A stretch of DNA of 49,390 nt from CAYQUO01 sp964420835 (GCA_964420835.1 CAYQUO010000021.1:1-49390); one strand, 5' to 3'. Numbered from the stretch's first letter, positions 34,252 to 42,740 are shown. Program-made: numbers and translations. Notes: generated from the sequence alone by a model not told the origin.

Positions 34252-35556
34252 TCAGCCTCCCTTCCCCGTCAGCCAGGCGTGCATCTCATCAGCCGCCGCC
34301 TTTCCCGAGGCCAGGCAACCCACAATCGTCGACCCACCGATTAGGGCCTCCCCCCCGGCAAAGATCTTGGGGTTGCTCGTTTGGAAGGATGAGGACCTGG
34401 TTTTCATCTTCCCCCTGGCCATCTCTATGCCAAAAGCCGTTGCGGAGTCTGGTTCAAGCTCCTGACCCAGGGCGAAGATCACTGAATCGCAAGGTTCGTC
34501 GTAAGCGGCCAGATCCGGGTCTCGTTCCACCCAGCGCCGGCCGCCAGCCATCTCACGGGTGAAGCGCATTCTTCCCACCCGCACCCCGCTCACCCTGCCT
34601 TTTTCGCTCAGCACGGCTTCAACAATCGACAACCAGCGGAACCCCACCCCCAATTCGCAGGCTTCCAGGTATTCGCTCTCCCAACCTGGCATTTCCGCCT
34701 TGGAGCGCCGATACAGGACGATCACTTGCTCCGATCCCAGTCGGCTGGCCACCACTGCCGCATCCAGTGCCACATTGCCTCCGCCGACAACAATCACCCG
34801 CCTGCCCAATTCCGGTGGCTTGCTTTTTCCATCAGCCGAGCGGCGAGCCTGTTCCAGCACCTGCATCGCCGGGTACACACCTTTGGCGTCCATGCCAGGG
34901 GTGTCTGTTGGCTGGGTCAGTCCGCCCATGCCCACCCCGATGAAGACGGCATCGTGTTCGGCCAGGATGCGCTCGGCCTGTTCCGGGCTGATGACTTCAC
35001 CCGTATGGAATTCGACCCCGCTTCGCTGCAGACGGCTCATGTCCCTTTGAACGGCTTCCAACGGCAGCCGGTGCGCCGGGATGACCGTATCCACCATCCC
35101 TCCAGGGATCCTGTTCCTGTCGTAAATGTGTACATCGTATCCCAGCCGGTTCAACTGCACTGCGCATCCCAGGCCAGCAGGCCCGGCGCCAATCACGGCC
35201 ACCTTGCGCGCTCCGGTGATTTTCACCTTGGGTTCCTCCGGCTGCGCTGCCCCCGTGATGTGGGCTTGCAAAGCGCCGATTCGCACGGCGGTTTGCCCCA
35301 TTTGTGGCAACACGCAGGCCCCCTCACACAATGTCGCCGTCGGACAGGCGTTCCCGCAAATGTGCCCCAGGGCGCAGGTTTCGTAGATGACCGCGCTTGC
35401 CCCGGCCAGGTTATCCTCCCGGAACCTGCGGATGAATACCGGTACGTTCACGTGAACGGGACAGGCCTTTGCACAGGGCGCCTCGTGGCAGCCCAGGCAA
35501 CGGTGGGCTTCCACCAGTGCCTGACCCCGGCTCAATGTTTGTGTGGTTCTCTGCAT
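34252..35556 (-). CDS. PreT-like NAD(P)H:ferredoxin-type flavoprotein (GltD family)
   Basis: A 434-residue FAD/NAD(P) protein of the glutamate synthase small subunit/PreT family. The N-terminal Fe-S domain has CLGCHEAPCAKACP and CALGHICGNACP with further Cys at 'LCEGACV'. FAD binding is at 'VAVIGAGPAGLGCA', NAD(P) binding at 'VIVVGGGNVALDAA', and the C-terminal FAD site at 'IFAGGEALIGGST'. It would carry electrons between NAD(P)H and the PreA-like partner encoded 2 nt downstream. The start follows AAAGGAG. It is the second gene of the GntR operon. Confidence 0.88.
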   Translation of the reverse strand: MQRTTQTLSRGQALVEAHRCLGCHEAPCAKACPVHVNVPVFIRRFREDNLAGASAVIYETCALGHICGNACPTATLCEGACVLPQMGQTAVRIGALQAHITGAAQPEEPKVKITGARKVAVIGAGPAGLGCAVQLNRLGYDVHIYDRNRIPGGMVDTVIPAHRLPLEAVQRDMSRLQRSGVEFHTGEVISPEQAERILAEHDAVFIGVGMGGLTQPTDTPGMDAKGVYPAMQVLEQARRSADGKSKPPELGRRVIVVGGGNVALDAAVVASRLGSEQVIVLYRRSKAEMPGWESEYLEACELGVGFRWLSIVEAVLSEKGRVSGVRVGRMRFTREMAGGRRWVERDPDLAAYDEPCDSVIFALGQELEPDSATAFGIEMARGKMKTRSSSFQTSNPKIFAGGEALIGGSTIVGCLASGKAAADEMHAWLTGKGG

Positions 35557-35576
35557 CTTCAGTGCTCCTTTACAAC

Positions 35577-36299
35577 CTAACGCTTGCGCATCACATCCAG
35601 CCTGAAACGGTCAGGCACAAAAAAGTTCTCCGAATATCCCACAATTTTCCCGGTCTCGTCGTAGAGGGTTTCCTTCAGGAGGATCAGCGCCCTTCCCTCG
35701 TCCACGCCCAGTTCAGCGCATAATCGCAGATTGGCGTTCATTGCCGTGATCTCTGTCCTTGCCTGTACCACTGGAGGGTTCAGGCGCGTCACCAGCATGT
35801 CCAACACGGAACCGGAAAAGCCATCCAGTTCTTCCGCCGGGATGGTCCGTTCCGGCAGGTAGTCCTCATGGTATGAGGAAGGCGTACCTTCAACCAGGAT
35901 CGCCCTGGCGACCCGCGTTATCAGGCTGCCAGGCTCCAATTGGAGGATCTCTGCCAGCGTTTCGTCTGCCGGCATCACCTCCATCATCAGTCCTGCTATC
36001 TGCGGGTCAAACCCGTTTCGGCGTGCCACTGTCAGCACGCTCTCCAATTGCTCCAGCCCGCTTTCCAGGCGGTGCTGCCCGGCCAAAAAAGTACCCACCC
36101 CGGCTTGTTTTACCAGCATGCCCTGCGAGGCCAGGCTGGCCAGGGCCGTACGGACGGTCGCCCGGCTGACCCCAAATTCGTTGCACAGTTCCGATTCCGA
36201 AGGGAACCGCGCCCCGGCAGCATATTTTCCCTCCTGGATGCGTTCCAGAAGAGTATTGACCAGTTGATTGGTCAGGGGAAGTGAACGGTATATGGTCAT
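35577..36299 (-). CDS. GntR/HutC-family transcriptional regulator
   Basis: A 240-residue regulator. Residues ~5-70 are the GntR winged helix ('ARFPSESELCNEFGVSRATVRTAL', in part 'SESELCNEFGVSRATVR'), and ~85-230 a UTRA ligand domain ('TRVARAILVEGTPSSYHEDYLP', in part 'HEDYLPERTIP', and 'LLKETLYDETGKIVGYSENFF', in part 'DETGKIVGYSENFF'). HutC-type regulators usually sense the substrate or an intermediate of the pathway they control. It is the first gene of the PreT/PreA/carbamoyltransferase operon, 20 nt before preT, and a perfect palindrome lies between its promoter and start codon, suggesting autoregulation. Confidence 0.92.
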   Translation of the reverse strand: MTIYRSLPLTNQLVNTLLERIQEGKYAAGARFPSESELCNEFGVSRATVRTALASLASQGMLVKQAGVGTFLAGQHRLESGLEQLESVLTVARRNGFDPQIAGLMMEVMPADETLAEILQLEPGSLITRVARAILVEGTPSSYHEDYLPERTIPAEELDGFSGSVLDMLVTRLNPPVVQARTEITAMNANLRLCAELGVDEGRALILLKETLYDETGKIVGYSENFFVPDRFRLDVMRKR

Positions 36300-36313
36300 A
36301 AAAACCTGTATGA

Positions 36314-36326
36314 CCTGTCAGACAGG
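36314..36326. promoter_or_regulatory. Perfect 13-bp palindrome, candidate GntR operator
   Basis: CCTGTCAGACAGG reads CCTGTC-A-GACAGG, with perfect 6-bp arms. It lies between the predicted transcript start (near 36330, minus strand) and the GntR ATG at 36299, where a bound repressor would block transcription. A half-site-like CCTGTATG is at 36305-36312. Confidence 0.65.
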
Positions 36327-36336
36327 ATTCTACCAT

Positions 36337-36365
36337 ACTATAATTGGCATCGGAGGTCATGCCAA
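36337..36365 (-). promoter_or_regulatory. Sigma-70 promoter of the GntR-PreT-PreA operon
   Basis: On the minus strand: TTGGCA (plus 36360-36365; 5 of 6), a 17-nt spacer, TATAGT (plus 36337-36342; 5 of 6). The start site near 36330 would place the palindrome at about +4 to +16. Confidence 0.7.
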
Positions 36366-36488
36366 GTAAGGAATGTCACCATATGGGGTGACGTTTGGGC
36401 AAAGACCTCCTCGACCCATGGTTTCTCCCAGCCATCCCTGTTTTTCTCTTGTGATACAATTCGGCATACTTTTTCCAAAGGCGGTAAT

Positions 36489-37115
36489 ATGCTTGGCTCC
36501 GCATCTCTCCAACGCTTCAGCCTCATCCTCCTGCTTTTAACGATCTTCTTGCTTGCCGGCTGCTCTGTGTTCCAACCCGCCGAACCTACTGCCGACCCTC
36601 AAGTGGTCCTTCTTTCCATCGTCCAGACCATGCAGTCCGATCTGACGCAGACAGCCCTGGCGCTTCCAACATCCACCCCGCCACCGACCGAAACCCCCAT
36701 CCCTTCGCCCACCCTCAGCCCCACCCCCGCCAACACTGCAACACCGTCGAATACGCCCACCCCTGAGATGCCCGCTCTCAAAGCGAAATTCCTGTATGCT
36801 TCCACCTATCCCGAGAACAAGACCCAGTTCATCCCCAACGAGGGTTTCAACCTTGCCCTTGGTTTCCAAAATATCGGTTCCACCACCTGGGTGCCGGGCT
36901 ACAAGATTATCATCACCAACCCTTACAGCGATTTCACCGGCTGGCCGGAGGCGTCCATGAACAAGTACGTTGCCACCGGTGAAAAGGTGGAATTCAACCT
37001 GGGAGCGTTCGGCTCGGAAGGCCTCGGTACACATACCTGGATTTACCAGCTCTACACGGATACCGGTGTGCCGGTTCCTGGCGGTGTAGCCTACTTTACC
37101 TACACGGCAGTCTGA
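36489..37115 (+). CDS. Lipoprotein with NBR1-Ig-like domain
   Basis: A 208-residue secreted protein. The signal peptide ends in the lipobox LLAGC, then a long Thr/Pro-rich stretch (~residues 55-95, 'TPPPTETPIPSPT') acts as a spacer. The C-terminal ~105 residues form a beta-sandwich of the NBR1-Ig-like type: 'FIPNEGFNLALGFQNIGSTTW' (in part 'NIGSTTWVPGYKI'), 'LGTHTWIYQLYTDTGVPVPGG' (in part). Such domains are common in surface proteins of Anaerolineae and probably mediate binding; no enzymatic residues are seen. The start follows AAGGCGG. It is monocistronic. Confidence 0.85.
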   Translation: MLGSASLQRFSLILLLLTIFLLAGCSVFQPAEPTADPQVVLLSIVQTMQSDLTQTALALPTSTPPPTETPIPSPTLSPTPANTATPSNTPTPEMPALKAKFLYASTYPENKTQFIPNEGFNLALGFQNIGSTTWVPGYKIIITNPYSDFTGWPEASMNKYVATGEKVEFNLGAFGSEGLGTHTWIYQLYTDTGVPVPGGVAYFTYTAV

Positions 37116-37627
37116 AGCCTCGCTTCTTCCGCGAAGACCAGGAAGCCTCCAAACGGTTCATGGGCGCCAAGGCCCCCCAATAGCCGGCGCACCGTCAACA
37201 TCCGCGCCATTAAACTCTTTGCAACCACCTCCTTCCCCCGATGTCAACAGCATGCAACGGGCAGCGGTCCACCTTTGCGATAGCCAAGGCAGTAATGGTC
37301 GTGTCTGCTCCGGCAGGCCATTCATAACATTGCTTCCCACCCTGCATATATCTGAGTAATAATAAGATGTTTATGAATTGGCATATTCATTACAGGGTTT
37401 CGGGATTCACAAGGATCCTCATGGATCCCCAGGGTCTGAAGTACCATGTTTTCCAGTGCCAAAGATCCATCCTGTTAACGTGGTATATTTACAGGCTTGG
37501 ACTCAACTTGCGATAAATTGGTACACGGGTTGCTTTGTAATGATCAATAATGCCTGGGTCAGTCCATTCATCAAGGAAAATCGTTTCCAATCATAACAGG
37601 CGCGCTCGTTTACTGGATGTTCATTTG
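37116..37627. other. Gene-poor stretch of 512 bp
   Basis: I see no frame with a binding site or family resemblance, and no strong hairpin or promoter. Upstream sequence of the TauE/SafE gene is AT-richer near 37480-37560, which may hold its promoter. Confidence 0.5.
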
Positions 37628-38440
37628 ATGTCAAGTACACTGATCATTTTTGGGATTTCAATTGGCATCGGAGTTCTGGGAAGCATGCTCGGGATCGGCG
37701 GCGGTGTATTCCTGATCCCAATCCTGACCGGACTTGTTGGATTGCCCATTAAAACTGCCATCGGCGCCAGTGTGGTCAGCGTAATTACCACCTCCACCGC
37801 CGCTGGTGCGGTTTACATCGGCCGCGGTATAACCCACAGCCGCCTGGCGATGATCCTCGAGATTGCCACCACCCTGGGAGCCTTGACCGGTGGAATTACG
37901 GCCATGCTTGTCAACCCCAATATTCTTGAAGGGCTTTTTGCGGTTGTGCTGCTTTATGTGGCTTATGGCATGGGGTTTGGTTTCAGGGGCCAAACCGGTA
38001 CATCCCATTCCGAATTCTTGCAAAACCAATATAAAGATCCCCTAACCGGTGAAACAGAAACTTATGGGGTCAACAACCTGGGGGCGGGTATGGCTGCCAG
38101 TTTTGTGGCGGGTAACATCTCGGGCCTGCTGGGGATCGGCGGCGGTGTGATCAAGGTTCCCGTAATGAACCTGGTCATGGGCATCCCCTTGCGGGCTGCC
38201 ATCGCCACCAGCAATTTCATGATCGGCATTACAGCAGCCACCAGTGCGATCATTTATTACCAGCACGGTTATATAAACCCTGTAATCGCCATCCCCACCG
38301 CTTTGGGTGTCTTAATTGGCGCACAGGCTGGTTCGCGATTGGGCGGAAAAGTTTATACGGATAATTTAAGGAAAATATTCAGCGTGATCGTGGTGATCTT
38401 CTCACTGATCATGTTTGCCAAAGCATTTGCCATCATGTAA
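37628..38440 (+). CDS. TauE/SafE-family anion exporter/permease
   Basis: A 270-residue membrane protein with about seven or eight hydrophobic segments. The two repeated TauE/SafE motifs are visible: 'LGSMLGIGGGVFLIPIL' near the N terminus and 'ISGLLGIGGGVIKVPVM' in the second half. The family moves sulfite, sulfoacetate and other organosulfur anions. I use the ATG at 37628 (MSSTLIIFG); the binding site is weak (CTGGATG), and an open frame extends to 37550. It is followed 26 nt later by a DUF1634 gene, its usual partner. Confidence 0.88.
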   Translation: MSSTLIIFGISIGIGVLGSMLGIGGGVFLIPILTGLVGLPIKTAIGASVVSVITTSTAAGAVYIGRGITHSRLAMILEIATTLGALTGGITAMLVNPNILEGLFAVVLLYVAYGMGFGFRGQTGTSHSEFLQNQYKDPLTGETETYGVNNLGAGMAASFVAGNISGLLGIGGGVIKVPVMNLVMGIPLRAAIATSNFMIGITAATSAIIYYQHGYINPVIAIPTALGVLIGAQAGSRLGGKVYTDNLRKIFSVIVVIFSLIMFAKAFAIM

Positions 38441-38466
38441 ATGGCCAGACAATACGGAATTTAGGG

Positions 38467-38865
38467 ATGAAAAAGGCGAAAAAAAATAAAGTGGATATCC
38501 ATTCAGGCGGGGAAAATGAGCGTTCCAATGACAAGCACGATTTTGACCATGTCCTTCACAAGTTGCTAGTCATTGGGCTGGTAATCAGCGTCATCCTGAT
38601 AATAACCGGCCTGGTTCTCGCCCTGGTCAAACATGAGAATGTCCCAACCGTTGTCCCCACATTGGGAACCGTTTTCTCACAGTTGTGTGCCTGGCACCCC
38701 TCGGGATTCCTCGCCCTGGGGATCCTGGTGGTAATTGCCACGCCAATCATGCGGGTGGTTGGTTCTGCCATCGCCTTTATCCTGGAAAAGGATTGGCGAT
38801 TTGCCGCCATTACATTGGTTGTGTTGATCACGGTAACGGTCAGTATTTTTACAGGGAATCGCTGA
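38467..38865 (+). CDS. DUF1634 membrane protein
   Basis: A 132-residue protein with a charged, Lys/Asp/His-rich N terminus (~28 residues) and three membrane segments (~33-53, ~76-98, ~108-128), the layout of DUF1634. This family is often encoded after TauE/SafE genes, as here, and is probably an accessory subunit of that transporter; its molecular role is not known to me. The start follows a TTAGGGATG context with no strong binding site, so coupling to the upstream gene is likely. Confidence 0.85.
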   Translation: MKKAKKNKVDIHSGGENERSNDKHDFDHVLHKLLVIGLVISVILIITGLVLALVKHENVPTVVPTLGTVFSQLCAWHPSGFLALGILVVIATPIMRVVGSAIAFILEKDWRFAAITLVVLITVTVSIFTGNR

Positions 38866-39006
38866 TTCAATTTCCAACGGTCACAGCCTGTGATCGGCCA
38901 TTCATCCACTGGTGTTGGTGGAGCACTCCCCAAAAGATACCTTCACCCATTGAGCATGATATTCCCGCTTCAGTTATCCACAAGGTTTGCATTCTCCATA
39001 AGAAGG

Positions 39007-39041
39007 AAAAAATGCCGCCCTGTTTCCCCCGGCTTGGGCGG
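39007..39041 (-). terminator. Terminator at the end of the nitrate reductase gene cluster
   Basis: On the minus strand CCGCCC and GGGCGG (plus 39036-39041 and 39015-39020) form a stem over a 15-nt loop, followed by ATTTTTT (plus A run 39007-39012). It lies just after the FmdE-like gene. Confidence 0.7.
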
Positions 39042-39048
39042 GATGAAC

Positions 39049-39654
39049 TTATCTTTTGAAGGCAACTGTTTCTGTGACCAATAACGGGGCATAGTAGCCA
39101 TTACCGGCGCAACTCCGGCAAAGGATCTGCCCATTTTGAATCAACTCACGCTCATTAATGATTTCCTCTCCGCATAAATCGCAATTTACACGCACTTCCG
39201 GCCGCGACAGGATCCGCTCGACCGGTACGGACAGGCTAACGTCCCGTACCACCAACAGGTCATCATCAAGCATGACCTGGTATGCCTGTAGCTGGGCAAG
39301 ATAACGGCTCGTTTCCTGCGGGAATAAACTGGCGGCTCGTTGGCGCACATCCTGGCGTGGGTGGATACGGATAGCCTTACCGGATTTTGTATCCACAAAG
39401 GTCGCCGCTATCTTCCCATAATCCTCATGGCGCAACCTGCGATGCCCAAGTGTACACCCGGTGGCTACTTCCACCCCGTCCGAAAAACACCCATCGCTTT
39501 CAACGATGGCCAGCATCCGTTTATTGGGGTTTTCGCCTGGTGGCATGCGAAAAATTCGGGCAGCCAGCAGGCCTGTGCGCACGCCCAGTACCTGCCGGGG
39601 GCACAGGTGAGCGTGTCGGGAAGCGGATTTTTCAAGGAAGTGGTGAATGTTCAT
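39049..39654 (-). CDS. FmdE-family protein with C-terminal zinc finger
   Basis: A 201-residue protein. The FmdE domain has 'HAHLCPRQVLGVRTGL', 'DGCFSDGVEVATGCTLGHRRL' (in part 'ATGCTLGHRRL') and 'AATFVDTKSGKAIRI'. The C terminus has a zinc finger, CDLCGEEI...CRSC. FmdE is named after a subunit of the methanogen formylmethanofuran dehydrogenase, but bacterial copies are stand-alone and often lie near molybdenum enzymes. Here it is the last gene after the nitrate reductase, a molybdoenzyme, so a role in Mo-cofactor handling is plausible but unproven. The start at 39654 has a weak binding site. Confidence 0.88.
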   Translation of the reverse strand: MNIHHFLEKSASRHAHLCPRQVLGVRTGLLAARIFRMPPGENPNKRMLAIVESDGCFSDGVEVATGCTLGHRRLRHEDYGKIAATFVDTKSGKAIRIHPRQDVRQRAASLFPQETSRYLAQLQAYQVMLDDDLLVVRDVSLSVPVERILSRPEVRVNCDLCGEEIINERELIQNGQILCRSCAGNGYYAPLLVTETVAFKR

Positions 39655-39801
39655 TTCATGATCTTAAAAACAGGCATCCTTCAGAACAGGACAAATCACG
39701 ACTTTACCCCAGATTCCGTTTGACTCTGCATTGGGATTCCGTGGAGTGCCATATTGGTCAACCTTCCAATGCCGGAATCGTAAAAAATGGGGGTCATCCG
39801 C

Positions 39802-40356
39802 TTAAAAAGATGCTGCCTCTTTTTCGAGTTTTTCTGCCAGCGCCAGGTACTTTTCGTGAACACCTTCACCGGTCTCTTCGTGCTCAACGTGTTCAAAACC
39901 CTCCCAAATGGCTTCCTGCTTGTCAGCCGGCACAACGTTGTTCGCCATTGGGAACAGGACCATGTTCTCCTTGTGGATATGCAACCGCAAAAGGTCTGCA
40001 TAGCCTTTGGCGTTGATAGCCACGTCCCGGGAGGCCGAGGAATCCCCTGCCTGCCATTTCTCGGCTGCCTCTCGCATGGCGAGCGTAAACTTGCGTCCCT
40101 GTTCGTGGTCAGCCAGCATTGCACCGATGGGCCCACCCTGCACGGGCACCCCGCATGCTTCCATGTTGGGAAACAGGACCTCTTCCTCCTTAACATGGTG
40201 ACAGCCATCCGCAAAACCTTTAATAAAACTGACGGCATCCAGGAAAAAATCCGGGCGCACTTTTCCGTCCGGAATGGCATCGACGGCTTTTTCCATGCTT
40301 GCCAGTACGCGCAGAATAACTTCATGTTCCTGCATGAGAACTTCTGTTGCTTTCAT
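39802..40356 (-). CDS. Hemerythrin-like HHE-domain protein
   Basis: A 184-residue four-helix protein with diiron ligands in the expected order: 'QEHEVIL' (His11), 'HHVKEEEVLFP', 'DHEQGRKF' and 'LHIHKENMVLFP'. Such proteins bind O2 or NO or store iron in the cytoplasm. It lies 93 nt after the TehA-like gene, in the same direction as the nar operon; sensing or detoxifying NO made during nitrate respiration is a reasonable role, but inference. The start has a clear AAGGAGATCC site. Confidence 0.9.
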   Translation of the reverse strand: MKATEVLMQEHEVILRVLASMEKAVDAIPDGKVRPDFFLDAVSFIKGFADGCHHVKEEEVLFPNMEACGVPVQGGPIGAMLADHEQGRKFTLAMREAAEKWQAGDSSASRDVAINAKGYADLLRLHIHKENMVLFPMANNVVPADKQEAIWEGFEHVEHEETGEGVHEKYLALAEKLEKEAASF

Positions 40357-40449
40357 GTTACTGGATCTCCTTGTTTTAATAAAATTCCTTGATCACATAG
40401 TTGTTGAAATGGTTAATAATCGCAATGCATGTTCCATTGCCTGACGTTC

Positions 40450-41508
40450 TTATATCGTTTTAGATATTGAAATCAATTTTCTCACTCTTGTGTAAACCAG
40501 GCCAAAAAAAGTGGCTGTCCATGTCAGGAGCGCCGCATAAATGAACACCTTCGGGATGATCAGGAGAAAGGGCAGTTGTAATACCCTGGATAACTGGTAC
40601 GTGCATGCCGTATACATCCCCAATGGGAAAACCATGCCCCAATACTGGGGGTTATATGCCAATGGATAACGGTGGTAAATATGTCTCCAGATGCCCAGCA
40701 GGAAAAGAAGCGGTATCCACCAGGTTCCGGCTGCCCAAAAGAAAAGGGTAAAGCCTTTGATAAATGGCACCAGTTCACCAAAAAAGGCCGCATCTGCTTT
40801 GAGAAGAATGTTTGCCCCTGCAAGGGTGGTGATCGCCACCGCCCCCATGTTAATCCAATATGGAGGCGTCATATCTTTGGGGTCGATCTTGAAAAATACA
40901 AACCGGTAGAGGATCAATGAAATGAGCAGAATGTAAAACATGCAGCCCACAAGATAAAAACAGATCATGCTGAAAATAAAACCGTCTTTCCATCCATTAA
41001 ACCTGGAGGCGACCAACATTCCCAGCACCGTGATGGACTGCGTGGAGACCACAATCAACATCCAGGTTCCATTAATGCCGGTCTCCAGGCTCGGTTTTTC
41101 CCGTTTTACCGTCATCACGGTAAAAAAGGCAAAGATGAAAAGCAGCCAGAAGGCAAACCCCAAAATCCACAGGGCCAGGGCGGTTTTCTGGTTGGACATC
41201 AGTAACACGAACTGACTGCCCAGAACATTTGTCCCGGCTACCAGGGTCAGGAAACCCGGGCTGCGGCTATGGTCCATTAAGTCCGCCAGAACATTCCCGG
41301 CATGGCCAAAGACCCGTATCAACATCAAGATCCACAGAATGGCATAAAAAAACAAGTTAAGATAGAACAAGGGATAAGCCAGCCAGTCCATTAATAATAA
41401 ATGACAGGCGATAGATACGATCCCCGTCGCCATGACCAGGGCGAAGTAGGCAGGGGAAAGCTCACCAATCTCCTTGGCAATGGATCGCATCTGTTTTTTC
41501 CAGATCAT
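40450..41508 (-). CDS. TehA/SLAC1-family anion channel or transporter within the nar operon
   Basis: A 352-residue protein with about ten hydrophobic segments, fitting the TehA/Mae1/SLAC1 fold. 'LSPAYFALVMATGIVSIACH' (in part 'YFALVMATGIVS') is the family start, and 'VAGTNVLGSQFVLL', 'FFWAAGTWWIPLL' and 'PQYWGMVFPLGMYTACT' follow. Members carry chloride, nitrate, tellurite-related anions or dicarboxylates. The ATG at 41508 overlaps the narI stop (ATGA), so it is translationally coupled to the nitrate reductase. No NarK/NarU-type transporter lies in the window. Import of nitrate or export of nitrite is the likely job; this is inferred from coupling and fold. Confidence 0.82.
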   Translation of the reverse strand: MIWKKQMRSIAKEIGELSPAYFALVMATGIVSIACHLLLMDWLAYPLFYLNLFFYAILWILMLIRVFGHAGNVLADLMDHSRSPGFLTLVAGTNVLGSQFVLLMSNQKTALALWILGFAFWLLFIFAFFTVMTVKREKPSLETGINGTWMLIVVSTQSITVLGMLVASRFNGWKDGFIFSMICFYLVGCMFYILLISLILYRFVFFKIDPKDMTPPYWINMGAVAITTLAGANILLKADAAFFGELVPFIKGFTLFFWAAGTWWIPLLFLLGIWRHIYHRYPLAYNPQYWGMVFPLGMYTACTYQLSRVLQLPFLLIIPKVFIYAALLTWTATFFGLVYTRVRKLISISKTI

Positions 41509-42191
41509 CCATTCCTCACTAGTTTTTGAACCCGGGTCCAAATGACGATCTGCAATCGCCTCCACAAGTAGGCAATTGGGAAGGTCGCGATATGCACCAA
41601 CCGGCTATAGGGAAAGAGCGCAATTAACAGCAGGGCATTCAGGAAGTGCAGTTTGGGCACCAGCGGCAACACCGAAACGTATTCCGGTTGGGGACGGAAA
41701 GTGGCCAACGATACAACCCAGGGTGTGGCAGTGTGAAGAAACCAGGTAGCCCCCCAACGGTAGAAAAAGGCTGTCCATATGCCCAGCAGGATCTGGTTGA
41801 ACAGCAGCACCAGCACAACCCAATCAATAAAAGTCGTCACAACCCGAACCCGTGAAGTCACGATCCTTCTAATGATTAGTGTAATGAGCCCGGCGAATGC
41901 CATCAGTGCCAATACCTTGCCTCCCATTTCAGCCAGGTAAAGCAATTCAGGGGTGCTGTGCATTAACGCCATTACACGGGGAATGGTAAAACCAGCCAGA
42001 TGGATAAGCAGGGTTGGAATGATTCCATAATGCCAGAGCGTGGAACCCCAAAATAGATTTTCGCTCTCCAGGAATTGTGAAGACAAACTGGATATGGAAA
42101 ACGGGTTGTTAATGAACCGGTTCAAACTGCCCACCACTGCCAACAGGACCGCCACATAGGGAAAAATGACGAAAAGAATTAAATCAGGCAT
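41505..42191 (-). CDS. narI: Respiratory nitrate reductase gamma subunit (cytochrome b)
   Basis: A 228-residue membrane protein with five helices and His residues positioned for two b hemes ('LFWGSTLWHYGI', 'LLIHLAGF', 'PLVPKLHFLNAL', 'YSRLVHIATFPIAYL'). It takes electrons from quinol and passes them to NarH. E. coli NarI has 225 residues. The start (MPDLILFVIF) overlaps narJ by 8 nt; the TehA-like gene overlaps its stop. A longer frame to 42251 lies inside narJ and is rejected. Confidence 0.95.
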   Translation of the reverse strand: MPDLILFVIFPYVAVLLAVVGSLNRFINNPFSISSLSSQFLESENLFWGSTLWHYGIIPTLLIHLAGFTIPRVMALMHSTPELLYLAEMGGKVLALMAFAGLITLIIRRIVTSRVRVVTTFIDWVVLVLLFNQILLGIWTAFFYRWGATWFLHTATPWVVSLATFRPQPEYVSVLPLVPKLHFLNALLLIALFPYSRLVHIATFPIAYLWRRLQIVIWTRVQKLVRNG

Positions 42192-42738
42192 GTGCTTTCT
42201 CCATATCAAATACTTGCAGCAAGAACTGGGACAAAGCCTTGAAGACGGCACGATAAGGGTTTCCGGCCTGGCTTTCCATCGACTGGGCCATTTTCTCCAA
42301 TGCCGGCTGCATCCCTTCGGTCAGCAGGCCGCGGCCAAATTCGCTCCCCCTTGCCTCAGGGCCGAGAGACAAGAACTGCAAAGCGACCGAAATATGGTCC
42401 GGCAGTTCCTGCCCTGGTGTGTACCCAAAAGCGCCATAACCCTCCACCAATTTTGCCATAAAGGTTCCACGTTTGTAACTTTCGCCAAAAAGGTGGTGTC
42501 CAATGTATGGATGGCAGACCGCCTGCAGGTCAAATGTGTTTGTATAAAGTTCCTCCATCCTGCCCTGGCCATACTCCAAACAGGTTCGTACAAATTCCCG
42601 TAGAGCCTCAACAACCTCTGGGAATTCGCTGTTCATGGCCTCGACCCCGGGATTTAACCGCTCGGCAAATCCCGTTGTTGGGTACTGCAGAATATCCGCA
42701 AAGAATCCCATTGCCTCAGAGATCGGATCATTTGCCAT
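42184..42738 (-). CDS. narJ: Nitrate reductase assembly chaperone
   Basis: A 184-residue all-helical TorD/NarJ-type chaperone: 'MGFFADILQYPTTGFAERL' near the N terminus, 'YTNTFDLQAVCHPYIGHHLFGE' (in part 'FDLQAVCHPYIGHHLFG'), and 'PDHISVALQFLSL'. It binds the NarG N terminus and helps insert the molybdenum cofactor. The ATG at 42738 is spaced correctly behind GAGGATGG; an ATG at 42747, overlapping the narH stop, is the alternative. It lies between narH and narI as usual. Confidence 0.93.
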   Translation of the reverse strand: MANDPISEAMGFFADILQYPTTGFAERLNPGVEAMNSEFPEVVEALREFVRTCLEYGQGRMEELYTNTFDLQAVCHPYIGHHLFGESYKRGTFMAKLVEGYGAFGYTPGQELPDHISVALQFLSLGPEARGSEFGRGLLTEGMQPALEKMAQSMESQAGNPYRAVFKALSQFLLQVFDMEKAHA

Positions 42739-42740
42739 GT

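Noticed and set aside
38881..38893. TCACAG-C-CTGTGA palindrome after the DUF1634 gene
   Set aside because: It lacks a T run for a terminator and no promoter follows within reach; a short palindrome like this can be chance.
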